This document shows positions 47,528-57,468 of a DNA stretch of 64,000 nucleotides, piece by piece (within the stretch, counting starts at the first letter, position 1; every line of letters starts with the position of its first letter). The notes under the pieces are model-generated. The model searched no databases. It saw nothing but the letters and a program-made list of their open reading frames with translations, and was not told where the DNA came from. Where the stretch lies: NCBI GenBank assembly GCA_015060455.1, contig SUYM01000018.1:1-64000 (forward strand). Direction: 5' to 3'. The translations under genes were made by a program, and so were the position numbers. This DNA is from Bacteroidales bacterium. Its GTDB lineage: Bacteria > Bacteroidota > Bacteroidia > Bacteroidales > UBA932.

Positions 47528-48964
47528 TCAGATAGTCATCTGCTTTCTGCCCCAGTTGAAGAGAGGAAGAATGACTGAGATGATGGCTGCTCCGATCCAG
47601 AGATAGCCTACTGGACCAAAGTCAATATGCTTCACCATCTCACCGGCCTCGTTGAGGACCTCTGTAGTGTTCCTGTCGATGAGCACACCGCTGATGATAT
47701 CCTGTGTGGAAGCGAAGATGTAACTTACAAGACCAACGATTCCGAGAGCGGTACCTGACGCCTTACGTGGCACAAGGTCAACAGCCATAAGACCGCCGAT
47801 GAAGCAGATAAGCACTCCGATTGCAAGACCTCTGAGAACCATAGCAATCACATTCATGACAACGCTGTCTCCACAGTAAAGGAACATTATGATCGATATT
47901 ACATGGAGAATACCTGCTACCAAGGCAGGAAGCTGTCTGTCACCCTTAAAGAGCTTGTCTGAGAGGAATCCGGAAAGAACTGTACCGAAGATACCGCACC
48001 ATGCGTTGATTGAGATGATCATAGTTGCCTGCGCAGTTTCAAAGCCTTTGCCCTCAAGTACGAGCACTCCCCATCCGTTTACGGCATAGCGGCTGACATA
48101 CATGAATCCGCTGGCAAGAGCGAGAAGCCACACTCCAGGGTTCTTGAACACGGCTTTCTGGATTCTCTTTGTCTCAGCATCCTTATCTGCCTTTGTTGCA
48201 ACAGCATCTGCCGCCTTTGCTGCCTGGTCAGCATCATACTCCTCCTGCGTCTTCTCACCGGTGAGCACCTCAACAGGTGGAAGGCCCTTGCTCTCAGGAG
48301 TATCGTGCATGAAGAAGATAATGATGAGCACGCCGATAACTCCAGCTATTGCTGAGCCGACGAAGCCCCACTGCCATCCGGCAAGGCTCACAAGGAGTCC
48401 GCAGAATACAAATGAAAGACCCTCTCCGATATTATGGCTCGCACTGAAGAAGCCGTAATAGGTACCTCGGATACTCAGAGGGAACCAGCGCGACAGACCG
48501 ATAACCGCTGGGGAGGTACCCATCGACTGAGCCCATCCGTTCATTGTCCAAAGCGCGCAGAGAAGGAGTACAAGACCGGAGCTTGCTGCACCTACTGCTG
48601 TATTCCAAAGGCCTGTAAGACCGAATACGAGGTTTGCGAATGCTGATACGAGCAGACCTGTAGCCATGAATCTCTTGATGTTACTGCGGTCTGCAAGAAT
48701 ACCGTTCACGAATTTTCCTGCTGCATACGCATACAGAAGGCATGAACTGATGGCTCCGAGCTGTGTTGCTGTCAAAAAGCCCTCTTCGATAATCGGACCC
48801 TTTACTACATTAAGACCTGTACGGCAGACATAATATAGACTGTAGCCCAACAATCCGGCCAAGAATGTCTGAAATCTCAAAGATTTATAGACCTTGTCCT
48901 GCTTTTCTAAAGGGACCTTCGTTTCAGAAGGTTCGCTTGTCTTGAAAAAACTGAAAAATGACAT
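47528..48964 (-). CDS. MFS transporter, organophosphate:phosphate antiporter (GlpT/UhpT) family
   Basis: GLLGYSLYYVCRTGLNVVKGPIIEEGFLTATQLGAISSCLLYAYAAGKFVNGILADRSNIKRFMATG; 12 TM-like; start set at MSFFSFFKTSE. Confidence 0.88.
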   Translation of the reverse strand: MSFFSFFKTSEPSETKVPLEKQDKVYKSLRFQTFLAGLLGYSLYYVCRTGLNVVKGPIIEEGFLTATQLGAISSCLLYAYAAGKFVNGILADRSNIKRFMATGLLVSAFANLVFGLTGLWNTAVGAASSGLVLLLCALWTMNGWAQSMGTSPAVIGLSRWFPLSIRGTYYGFFSASHNIGEGLSFVFCGLLVSLAGWQWGFVGSAIAGVIGVLIIIFFMHDTPESKGLPPVEVLTGEKTQEEYDADQAAKAADAVATKADKDAETKRIQKAVFKNPGVWLLALASGFMYVSRYAVNGWGVLVLEGKGFETAQATMIISINAWCGIFGTVLSGFLSDKLFKGDRQLPALVAGILHVISIIMFLYCGDSVVMNVIAMVLRGLAIGVLICFIGGLMAVDLVPRKASGTALGIVGLVSYIFASTQDIISGVLIDRNTTEVLNEAGEMVKHIDFGPVGYLWIGAAIISVILPLFNWGRKQMTI

Positions 48965-49027
48965 TTTATTGGTTATTAAGTTGTTTCTTGAGTCAAACGT
49001 GCAAATATAGCAAGAATTATGTAGAAT

Positions 49028-49060
49028 AAAAAACTCCGGTATCCTTTCGGACCCGGAGTC
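49028..49060 (-). terminator. Intrinsic terminator after the alpha/beta hydrolase gene
   Basis: Minus strand GACTCCGGGTCCGAAAGGATACCGGAGTTTTTT. Confidence 0.8.
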
Positions 49061-49068
49061 TTGATTTT

Positions 49069-49908
49069 CTACAGACCTTGCAGCCACGGGGTAAGCTGTG
49101 CTTTCAGCGGCTGAAGATACTTCGTTTCGTGGTCACTGTTACCGTGATGCCATCCATGCCTGTCACCGTCAAGCGGCAGATGTACTGCAGAAGCGCCTGC
49201 TACCGTCATGGCATTATAAAACGCCTTGCCGTTGGAAGCCGGAGAAACAACCGTTTCCGATTTTGCATAAGAAATGAATGCCTTAGGGGTATCTGCGGAC
49301 ACCCAGAACTCATTTGAGTACATCATCATCTCCTCATTTGACGGATCCTGCCCCATGAAATTGTTTCTCGATCCGACGTGCGTACCCGTTGACATCGTTA
49401 TGACCGGATAGATAAGTATCTGGAAATCCGGCCGGATGTCTGACGAAAAGTCTGACGTTGTTGCTGCATAGCACGCAAGATGCCCGCCCGCCGAGAATCC
49501 CATCACACCAATCTTTGACCTGTTGACAAGCCACTTGTCCGCCATATCGTTGAATATTCCGAGCGCAGTTTCCATGTCGCCGATAGGTTTGGACGGGTCT
49601 CCTGATGGAAGTGTATATTTCAACACGGCAAAGGCAATTCCCAAATCATTGAAATACGGAGCCCACACTGCGCCCTCATGACCCGCATGAGAAGAGTAGG
49701 AACCACCGGGGCAGGCAATCACTGCCACCCCGATGTTCTTTTCCTCCTCAGGAAGATAGACTTCCATTTCAACGCCATCTTCCGCTTTGGTGTATGAGTA
49801 CTCCAACTCTCTGTTGTACGGTTCTTCCTCCTGCTGCTGAACATTGTCCGGACTGCATGACAGACAGAGCATCATGCAAGTGAGAAAAATCGGATATGCT
49901 TTTTTCAT
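49069..49908 (-). CDS. Alpha/beta hydrolase (BD-FAE/acetylesterase-like) lipoprotein
   Basis: VIACPGGSYSSHAGHEG, IGVMGFSAGGHLACYAAT, HGWHHG; lipobox-like LSCSPD; start at MKKAYPIF. Confidence 0.87.
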   Translation of the reverse strand: MKKAYPIFLTCMMLCLSCSPDNVQQQEEEPYNRELEYSYTKAEDGVEMEVYLPEEEKNIGVAVIACPGGSYSSHAGHEGAVWAPYFNDLGIAFAVLKYTLPSGDPSKPIGDMETALGIFNDMADKWLVNRSKIGVMGFSAGGHLACYAATTSDFSSDIRPDFQILIYPVITMSTGTHVGSRNNFMGQDPSNEEMMMYSNEFWVSADTPKAFISYAKSETVVSPASNGKAFYNAMTVAGASAVHLPLDGDRHGWHHGNSDHETKYLQPLKAQLTPWLQGL

Positions 49909-49910
49909 CT

Positions 49911-52900
49911 TTACAAGTATGATTTTACCTGCTCCCATATCTGATCTGCCATTTCTTTCATTCCGGCTACATTCGGATGGACGCTGTCGTAAGTGCTTGC
50001 CGAGCGATCAGCAAACACCACCTCTGCGTAATGAATATTGTAGTGGTTGCAGACATCACGGATTACCTGCGCATACGCTGAATATTGGCTGTCCATGACG
50101 CAGTCGCCGATGATGCAGAAAATCTTGGCATCAGGATACTTTCCCTCCAGCAGTCTGATGAGTTTGTCGTAAGCCTGAGCGAACTGGTATGTGTCAAGGT
50201 CGTCTGTTGCGATTGTGAAGTCCAGTGTTCCCACAGGAAGATTGAAACTCCACGAGTCGTTTGTTCCGCCGTTGATGAAAATCACGTCAGGGTTGCCCAG
50301 ATCTGCATATCTGTTGAGGAAACCATATCCAGGATAACCGTTTTTAGTGGTATTCTGGACACATGTTGCAGTATGTGATGAGTTAGCCTCAAGCAATGCA
50401 TTGGTCATCTTTCCGTAGATAAGCTGATACCAGTATGTCTGGGTGACACTTGTAAAGTCGGTGTAAGAACTCTTCGGATACTGGTAGTTGCTTGGGAAGA
50501 GGGTGTATCCCTGATAAGTGGTGATCGAGTCGCCTATGAGGGACACGCGTGTCTTTGTTGATGTGGCGGTGCTGCTTGCAATCGGGCATCCGTAGATTAC
50601 AGGATAACCGTTTGTGCCCATAACCCATTCCTCTGCACGTACGTCGAATATCATGGCGGTGTTATACTCGTCTGCTCCCGCGTTGAGTGCATCAAGGAAG
50701 CAAGGGTACGCAGTGCCGGTTGACGGCATCGACACCGCACCTGTGTTCTTCAACTGCTCGTCGGTGAGGGACTGCTCGGCTTTTGTATAAGTAAAGCTGC
50801 CACTTGATGCTCCAGCTTTAAAGCCGTCTAACCAGTATGCGTTCACGATGGTGCCGCTGCTTCCGGTTTCGCCGCTCACACCTCGAAGCCAGCCATAAAT
50901 CGATCCTCGCGAAGAAGCAGTTGCCTCGCCACCACTTAAGAATGCTGATGACGGAGCAGGACAATAGCAGTTGCGGATTGTAATTGTTTGTGCATATCCT
51001 GCTATTCCGGCAATATTGGCTCCTCCGGAAGTTGAAACCTTGGTAGGGAACGATGCACAGTTGACGATTGCCGTATTGGAGAGGCTTGTTGCGCTGAACT
51101 GCCCGGCAATACCACCTACGCCACCGGCAGAGTTGTTATTTGTGAGCTCACCTCCATAATAGATACAATTGGCTATAAGCACATCGGTAGTGTTTACAAA
51201 ACCTGCAATACCGCCTACTCGTCCACCTGATCCTCCCGTATTGGCAACGTTACAGCTTGCACTGCACTTGTTCACGATTCCCTTACCGGTGGCGCATCCT
51301 ATAACACCACCGACTTGACCACTTGAGGTCGATGTGACAGAACCACCTGAGACATTACAGTTCTCCACCTTGGAAGTCTTCGCATCCGTTCCTGACCACA
51401 TATCTCCGAGAATGCCTCCGGCATTGCTTGCAGCAGTCTCCACTGCGACACCTGACGTATTACATTGAGAGATAAGACCACCCTTGTTGTAAACGCCCAC
51501 GATGCCGCCCACATTGGCCGCCGTACCCTTGACCGTACCGCCGGTCACACTGCAACCGGTCACAGTACCGGCCGCCACGATCTGTCCGGTGACTCCACCG
51601 ACACTCTTTGCTCCGCTGACAGACGGATTGGTCAGTGTACACATCTTGACTGTACCGCCGGCAATGTTTCCTACCACACCGCCGACAAGATTTACGCCCT
51701 TTACGGTTGCGGCTACTGTACATGAGGTAATTCCTCCACCTGAAATCAGTCCGGCAATTCCACCTACCTGATTATTTGTTCCGGTGACCGTACCTTCAAC
51801 CGAACATTCCGTCACAAAGCAATTAGCTCCATCCATGCGTCCTGTGATGCCACCGACATTGACATTTCCGGCACTGACTGTTCCTGAATAAGAACATCCC
51901 TTGACTGTTCCGACCTGAATTTTGCCGATGATGCCGCCTACAGCATCACCCGAACTATACACTGAACCATTTGTCACATGGCAGTTCTCGATGAGTGCCG
52001 TAGAGGTGTTCTGGGCACAGCCGGCGATGGTGCCGACATTCCATGTGCTGGCGTTGATTGTCACCTTGTCGAACTTCATGTTCTTGATGTGAGCAGCGCC
52101 GTCGAGATAGCCGAAGAATCCCTGAGCCTTGTTCGAGTTCACGTTTGCAATGACGATATTCTCGATCTTATATCCCTTGCCGTCGTATTTTCCGCAGAAG
52201 AAACTGTATGGCGCGGTCGCGTTGGTGTTTCCGATGCTGCTGAACGTGGCTCCGTCAAAATCGATATTCGCAATCTGCTCATAGTATGCGGTCCTGAACG
52301 GCAGATACTCCTCATCCATGCTGGCAACGTAAGTCGAGAGGGTGTTAAGGTCATCAACGCTTCCTATAAGATAAGGATCCGCCTCCGTGCCTCGACCGCC
52401 GCTGAAATGGCTCGGAACGAAATTGTACAGAGCCCTTGCAATATGTTTTGCAGAGAACTTTCCCTCCGCCTCCTGATATGTCGTGAGTCCGCTCTGCCAT
52501 ACGTTCCTTTCATAGGCAGTCCCGTCTTCAAGAGTCAGGGTGAGTTTAAGTCCGGCACTTGACGAAAATCGTCCAACCGGGATCTTGAGCGTCTGAGCCT
52601 GAGTGGCATCTGTCTCGGCAGGAAGAGTGCGGACAAGGGTGTTTCCTGTGCCGTTTTCTGCCGCCGCAAGCGCCAATGTAGAAGGATCGACAGTGCCTCT
52701 GAAAGCAAGACAGCCCTCAAACTCCGATCCTTCCGCCGGCTCCAAGGTCAACGACTTGATGGGACTTGGCGACGGCTTGCCTGCCGGGTCTATCCTGAGT
52801 TCCAATGTCGAGAATATGTTGTCGAATCTTATGCGGAGCGCTCCGTCCTCCACCTCGCCCGACACCGGTGTTCCCACCAATGGTGCGCAGGCAGAATTGT

Positions 52901-53282
52901 TCTGCGTCTCAGCCTGCCATCCGATGGTCGCCTCCGCCTCGACTCCGACGATTCCCTCTGCCGCGTCTATCGCATTGTAATATGCCGTGAGGGCGCTTCC
53001 GTCATAGTCGGCGATACCGTTTTCACTGACAAAATATACGGCTGCCCCGTCCGAAGACGCCGCATACTCATATACATTACCTTTATAGACAACCTCAATG
53101 ACATCGTCCTTCTCCCATGTGCTGAGTCCCTCATTGATGTCTGTCTTTGTCTGTGCGCAATCCGCCTTGATGACAAGGTACTTGGACGACGGTACAGGCT
53201 TGTCCTGAGGATTTTCCATCTCCTTTGTACAACTTATGACACCGACAACGGCCGCCATAAGCGCAATAAACATTTTCCTCAT
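49911..53282 (-). CDS. Giant lipoprotein: fimbrillin-like N-domain + canonical GLUG repeats + C-terminal SGNH/GDSL hydrolase
   Basis: GVISCTKEMENPQ lipobox; VGGITGRMDGANCFVTECSVEGTVTGTNNQVGGIAG; VSLIGDSITTYQGY...DSVHPNVAGMKEMADQIW; start at MRKMFIALMAAVV. Confidence 0.87.
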   Translation of the reverse strand: MRKMFIALMAAVVGVISCTKEMENPQDKPVPSSKYLVIKADCAQTKTDINEGLSTWEKDDVIEVVYKGNVYEYAASSDGAAVYFVSENGIADYDGSALTAYYNAIDAAEGIVGVEAEATIGWQAETQNNSACAPLVGTPVSGEVEDGALRIRFDNIFSTLELRIDPAGKPSPSPIKSLTLEPAEGSEFEGCLAFRGTVDPSTLALAAAENGTGNTLVRTLPAETDATQAQTLKIPVGRFSSSAGLKLTLTLEDGTAYERNVWQSGLTTYQEAEGKFSAKHIARALYNFVPSHFSGGRGTEADPYLIGSVDDLNTLSTYVASMDEEYLPFRTAYYEQIANIDFDGATFSSIGNTNATAPYSFFCGKYDGKGYKIENIVIANVNSNKAQGFFGYLDGAAHIKNMKFDKVTINASTWNVGTIAGCAQNTSTALIENCHVTNGSVYSSGDAVGGIIGKIQVGTVKGCSYSGTVSAGNVNVGGITGRMDGANCFVTECSVEGTVTGTNNQVGGIAGLISGGGITSCTVAATVKGVNLVGGVVGNIAGGTVKMCTLTNPSVSGAKSVGGVTGQIVAAGTVTGCSVTGGTVKGTAANVGGIVGVYNKGGLISQCNTSGVAVETAASNAGGILGDMWSGTDAKTSKVENCNVSGGSVTSTSSGQVGGVIGCATGKGIVNKCSASCNVANTGGSGGRVGGIAGFVNTTDVLIANCIYYGGELTNNNSAGGVGGIAGQFSATSLSNTAIVNCASFPTKVSTSGGANIAGIAGYAQTITIRNCYCPAPSSAFLSGGEATASSRGSIYGWLRGVSGETGSSGTIVNAYWLDGFKAGASSGSFTYTKAEQSLTDEQLKNTGAVSMPSTGTAYPCFLDALNAGADEYNTAMIFDVRAEEWVMGTNGYPVIYGCPIASSTATSTKTRVSLIGDSITTYQGYTLFPSNYQYPKSSYTDFTSVTQTYWYQLIYGKMTNALLEANSSHTATCVQNTTKNGYPGYGFLNRYADLGNPDVIFINGGTNDSWSFNLPVGTLDFTIATDDLDTYQFAQAYDKLIRLLEGKYPDAKIFCIIGDCVMDSQYSAYAQVIRDVCNHYNIHYAEVVFADRSASTYDSVHPNVAGMKEMADQIWEQVKSYL

Positions 53283-53286
53283 AGTC

Positions 53287-53418
53287 TTATTCCTTAATGG
53301 TTTCGTCAAATTCAAAAAAGATGTCGGTGATATCCGAATCCAGGGATTCGCAGAGCACACCTTCGCTCAACAAGTCCACGCAAGCGATATGGGGACTCAT
53401 GTAATTCTTTGTATCCAT
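53287..53418 (-). CDS. 43-aa mini-ORF upstream of giant lipoprotein
   Basis: Reverse complement reads MDTKNYMSPHIACVDLLSEGVLCESLDSDITDIFFEFDETIKE*; stop lies 4 nt before the next start; homologous to 21537-21659. Confidence 0.7.
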   Translation of the reverse strand: MDTKNYMSPHIACVDLLSEGVLCESLDSDITDIFFEFDETIKE

Positions 53419-53439
53419 GTCTTTATAACTGTTCTTTTT

Positions 53440-54387
53440 TTACCTCAAACCCTCAATATCAAGATATTCATGTACGATTTCAGCGACATCTGTCTGGATG
53501 AAATCCGTCTCTGACTCGATGAATGTCTGAAGAGGGGTGTAATCTCCGCTGCGAAGTTTGGAGTCATAGTCAAGTATGTTCGTGTAGGTCAGGAAGCCTT
53601 CCTCGCGCATGTCTGCCGGGAAGGTGATGTTTGATTTATCCTTAAAGTCAAGACCATACTGAAAAAGAAGCGCGCCGAAATATCTCTTGTAGCCCGTTGC
53701 GGCAGAAACCGAAGATACATACGGGTGAATGATGAAGTTCGGGTCTATTGTAGGATACTCGACCAGTTCGGACTGACCGGAATAGATCATGACCTGATCT
53801 ATCATGCCGCATTCGATGATAAGATTGGCGAGCGTTCCTATCGGAACATTTTTGTTTGCAATGTCGAGGTTGATAAACATCTTACCCTTGCAGAGTTCGA
53901 ACGCCTGACGCAAGGTGGGCACTTTCACACCATTGGAGACCACATTGCCCCTCTTCATGTCATACTGCATAAGTTCCTGATAGGTAAGGCTGGAAACATT
54001 CTTATTTCCGCCGTTTGTGGTCCTGTTGATGGAAGCGTCGTGCATGAGGACAAGTTCTCCGTCTTTTGTCGGACGCACATCCAACTCGACCATATCCACA
54101 ACTCCGGACTCTATGGCAATCTTTATGATTTCCAAAGAGTTCTCCGGCACATTGGCAAGGATGGCATTAAGAGTGTTGGCTCTATGGGCCACGATATAGA
54201 CCTTCTCACGAGGATTTTCGCCGTTCTGCTTTTCTATCGTCTGGTAGAAAAGAGTAAGCAGGTCAGAAGCCCTTCCGGGCTCCTGATCCTGTCCTCCATT
54301 TCCGGTTCCGTCTCCCTGCATTCCTGTACAGCCCAAGGCTATGGATGCGGCAAAGAGAACCGCAAAGAAAAATTTTAAAGCCTTCAT
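53440..54387 (-). CDS. Glycerophosphodiester phosphodiesterase-family lipoprotein
   Basis: YIVAHRANTLNAILANVPENSLEIIKIAIESGVVDMVELDVRPTKDGELVLMHDASINRTTNG; lipobox ALGCTG. Confidence 0.92.
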   Translation of the reverse strand: MKALKFFFAVLFAASIALGCTGMQGDGTGNGGQDQEPGRASDLLTLFYQTIEKQNGENPREKVYIVAHRANTLNAILANVPENSLEIIKIAIESGVVDMVELDVRPTKDGELVLMHDASINRTTNGGNKNVSSLTYQELMQYDMKRGNVVSNGVKVPTLRQAFELCKGKMFINLDIANKNVPIGTLANLIIECGMIDQVMIYSGQSELVEYPTIDPNFIIHPYVSSVSAATGYKRYFGALLFQYGLDFKDKSNITFPADMREEGFLTYTNILDYDSKLRSGDYTPLQTFIESETDFIQTDVAEIVHEYLDIEGLR

Positions 54388-54395
54388 GCCGACTT

Positions 54396-56078
54396 CTACT
54401 TTTCACAGTTAGTGTGACGACGGTTCTGACCCATCATCGGCCAATCTGTGTTGCCCGGAGCAGTACAGCCGCCTACTTCAAGACATACAAGGGCACCGAA
54501 CTCTCTCACCCTGCCCGCATCGTTGTTGGTAAACTGGAGATAAACCCTTCCGTCATCACCGATTACAACAGAACTGTAAACTTTTGCAGGCGAGTCGAAC
54601 GGAATAGTCTCTGCATAACGGGAGTCTGCAAGAACAAGGGCAGCAAGGTCCTTCTTTGCAACAAGTTCACACTTGCCGTCAACGATCTTGACTACATAAT
54701 AGTTACCTGACTCTGTTCCGAAGTGAATGTTGCCGGCAGCATCGATTGCAGGCGCTCCTGAAACCTTCTCCATGATGCGGTATTCTGCCACGAGTGTTCC
54801 AGGGTTGGTTGACGGATTGACAACGATGATACCTCCGTCTTCTTTTCCGTTAGTGTAGTTCAGAGTCGCTACGATGTAGCCCTCGGCAGTAACTGCCACA
54901 CTTCCGTTGTCCATCTCACCTGTTGTACCCGGCACGATATACTCACTCTCTGCCTTCGGATAACCGGCAGGCGCTGCTGCATCCACGGCATATACCCAAG
55001 GAATACCCGTGTCGTTGCTGGTCTGAACGCCGACAACACATGTCTTGCCATTGACTTTGGCAAGAGCGATCGGACCTTCGGCATTATTCTTTCCTTTCAC
55101 CTGATAATATCTCCAGTCCCACTTGACACCGCTGTTGCCAGCACCGTCAATCTTGCTCTGAGCAATACCATGGACGCCATACTGGCCACCGCCCCAGTGG
55201 ATATATCCGTTCTTTGAGATGGTGACACCGGCGCGTGCACCACCCGTAGGACCAGCTGTCCCTTCAGCATCGTTGACAACATAGCCCACACGCTGACCCG
55301 TAGTCTTGTTGACAGCTATGACAGTGCCTGTCGTTCCACAGTTTCCGAAATAGATGTTGGTTGCACCTATACCGCAGACAGAACCAAGCATAGAAGCCGA
55401 AAGTGTTGCACCCGGGGCCGCCCAGAACTCTGTAAACTCCCACTTGATGGTTCCGTCAGGATTGAAGGCATACACCTTCGCCGTGCCATTAGATGATCCC
55501 GCTCCGAGGAATACGGTGCCGTCTGTGTCAATCGAAGGTGTACCTTTTATACCGAGTCCTGTTTCCTTTGTCCAAAGCTGGTTTCCGTTCTTGTCAAATT
55601 TGTAGAGGATACCGGCTTGAGATGTGGCGTAGACACTTCCATCATCTGCAATGGCCGGAGTGGAAATGGCATTGTAGCCCTGAATCTTAGCTGCCCAAAG
55701 GAGATTGACCTGCCCCTGCTCTGCAACTGGCCTTGGGTTCACGATAAGGTTCTTTCTCTTCTCAGCCTTGTTGCCGTCCTTGTCAAGTACGGTAAGTTTT
55801 ACGATGACACCGCCGTTATTGTCAAATGTATATTTCACGGTCTGACCTGAAAGGTTGACAGACGTGCCAAGTTGCCAGTTGAAGGTGTAAGGCGACACGC
55901 CGCCTTCTGCTGTTGCAGTGAATGTAACTTCTTCACCGACAAGAACCTGAGTTGCCGACATTGTGAAATCAGCCTTGACGGCAAGGGACGATCCGCCACC
56001 AGATGTGCCGCCTTCCCCTTCAGCGCAGGCAGTAAACAATGCTGCCGCAGCCATAAGAATAAATGCAAATTTTTTCAT
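54396..56078 (-). CDS. Lipoprotein with PKD domain and PQQ-like beta-propeller
   Basis: ADFTMSATQVLVGEEVTFTATAEGGVSPYTFNWQLG...; DDGSVYATSQAGILYKFDKNGNQLWTKETGLGIKGTPSIDTDGTVFLGAG. Confidence 0.87.
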   Translation of the reverse strand: MKKFAFILMAAAALFTACAEGEGGTSGGGSSLAVKADFTMSATQVLVGEEVTFTATAEGGVSPYTFNWQLGTSVNLSGQTVKYTFDNNGGVIVKLTVLDKDGNKAEKRKNLIVNPRPVAEQGQVNLLWAAKIQGYNAISTPAIADDGSVYATSQAGILYKFDKNGNQLWTKETGLGIKGTPSIDTDGTVFLGAGSSNGTAKVYAFNPDGTIKWEFTEFWAAPGATLSASMLGSVCGIGATNIYFGNCGTTGTVIAVNKTTGQRVGYVVNDAEGTAGPTGGARAGVTISKNGYIHWGGGQYGVHGIAQSKIDGAGNSGVKWDWRYYQVKGKNNAEGPIALAKVNGKTCVVGVQTSNDTGIPWVYAVDAAAPAGYPKAESEYIVPGTTGEMDNGSVAVTAEGYIVATLNYTNGKEDGGIIVVNPSTNPGTLVAEYRIMEKVSGAPAIDAAGNIHFGTESGNYYVVKIVDGKCELVAKKDLAALVLADSRYAETIPFDSPAKVYSSVVIGDDGRVYLQFTNNDAGRVREFGALVCLEVGGCTAPGNTDWPMMGQNRRHTNCEK

Positions 56079-56127
56079 TGTAATTGTGTTTTATTGTGGT
56101 TTGTATTCAAATGTTTTCAGTCAGATT

Positions 56128-57465
56128 CTAATATCCCGGATTCTGAGGATAGACATCCTTGCCGACAAGGTTGATCTCGTCCTGCGGCACAGGCCAAAGC
56201 AGGAGGTAGTTTCCGTTTTCAGGGAACTCCTTATAGAGATCGGTGCGTCCTGTCCTCTTGATGTCAAACCATCTGCGTCCCTCCGCATAGAATTCCCTGT
56301 TGTTCTCGTCAAGTACGAGATTCTGGAATTCGGTCTCGCTCATTGAATCAGGAAGTGTCACCGAAGCGTAGCGGTTCTCCATGAATGTCTTCATGGTGGC
56401 TATACCAGCAGAAGCGCCCTGGGCCTCAGCCTTTGTGAGGTAGGCATCTGCCAGACGGAACAGCACTATCGGAGATGCTGACGGCTCGGGGTTGTCAACA
56501 AACTGCACCCCGTCCTTGAGTCCGTTAGGAAATTTGACGACGCGGGCCTCGACCTGCGTGGCAGCCTTCCTTATATCACCTGAGCCATAGCCGTCGGCGA
56601 ACAACGTGCTCACCAGGTCATCAGCAATGGCATAACTCCATGATCCGTCTGTGTCATTGTACTGCTCATAGATCCGCAGGAAACTGCTTGTACGCTTGTT
56701 GGCGAGGGCAAACACAACCTCCTTGCTTGTGTTTCCGGCAACGAACATCGAAGCATAGTCTGCGCTTGTCTTGCCAAGAACGAAACTGTTGTTTATCACC
56801 TTGTCGGCGTATGTGATGGCATTGGCCTTGTCGCCTCTCCACAGATAAACCTTCGAGAGGAGAGTCCACACTGCCTCGTCCGACGGGCGATGTACATTTG
56901 ACACTGGCTCGAGATATTTCTCCGCCTCAAGCAGGTCAGCAATGATAAGAGACCACACAGCGTCCTCAGTAGCCCTTGGCACCACATCCATTGAAGGTTC
57001 CTTGAGCACGGGAACACCGCCGAAACGTGTCACAAGGCTGTAATAGATGTATGCTCTCATGAAGTAGGCGGTTCCCTTGGCCTGCTTTGTGACCGCATTG
57101 TCCGGATTGGACGAGTTGGCCGACTTCAACAGTTCGTTCACATGCATGAGAGTCTTGAAACCGGACTGCCATCTGTCCTTGGAAGTTGAATTTGACGGAG
57201 ACATGAGAGCATCATGAGCCTCAATAAGTTTTCCGCCCGGTCCTATTCCGAAATTTTCTCCGTGGTAATCACCGTCATACCAGAATGCGACGGCGAAGTT
57301 CTCCATCTTGTTGAGAACACCATTAGTAAGTTTGCTGAGGTCTGATTCGTTCACTGCCTCTGACGAAATCGCGTGCTTAGGACGGATTTCACCCAGTTGC
57401 TTGGCACAGCCCGCAAGCAGGAGCACACAGGCTCCGAACACCAATATTCTTTTCATTGTCATCAT
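56128..57465 (-). CDS. RagB/SusD-family outer-membrane lipoprotein
   Basis: LLAGCAKQLGEIRPKHAIS; NREFYAEGRRWFDIKRTGRTDLYKEFPENGNYLLLWPVPQDEINLVG. Confidence 0.93.
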   Translation of the reverse strand: MMTMKRILVFGACVLLLAGCAKQLGEIRPKHAISSEAVNESDLSKLTNGVLNKMENFAVAFWYDGDYHGENFGIGPGGKLIEAHDALMSPSNSTSKDRWQSGFKTLMHVNELLKSANSSNPDNAVTKQAKGTAYFMRAYIYYSLVTRFGGVPVLKEPSMDVVPRATEDAVWSLIIADLLEAEKYLEPVSNVHRPSDEAVWTLLSKVYLWRGDKANAITYADKVINNSFVLGKTSADYASMFVAGNTSKEVVFALANKRTSSFLRIYEQYNDTDGSWSYAIADDLVSTLFADGYGSGDIRKAATQVEARVVKFPNGLKDGVQFVDNPEPSASPIVLFRLADAYLTKAEAQGASAGIATMKTFMENRYASVTLPDSMSETEFQNLVLDENNREFYAEGRRWFDIKRTGRTDLYKEFPENGNYLLLWPVPQDEINLVGKDVYPQNPGY

Positions 57466-57468
57466 CGA

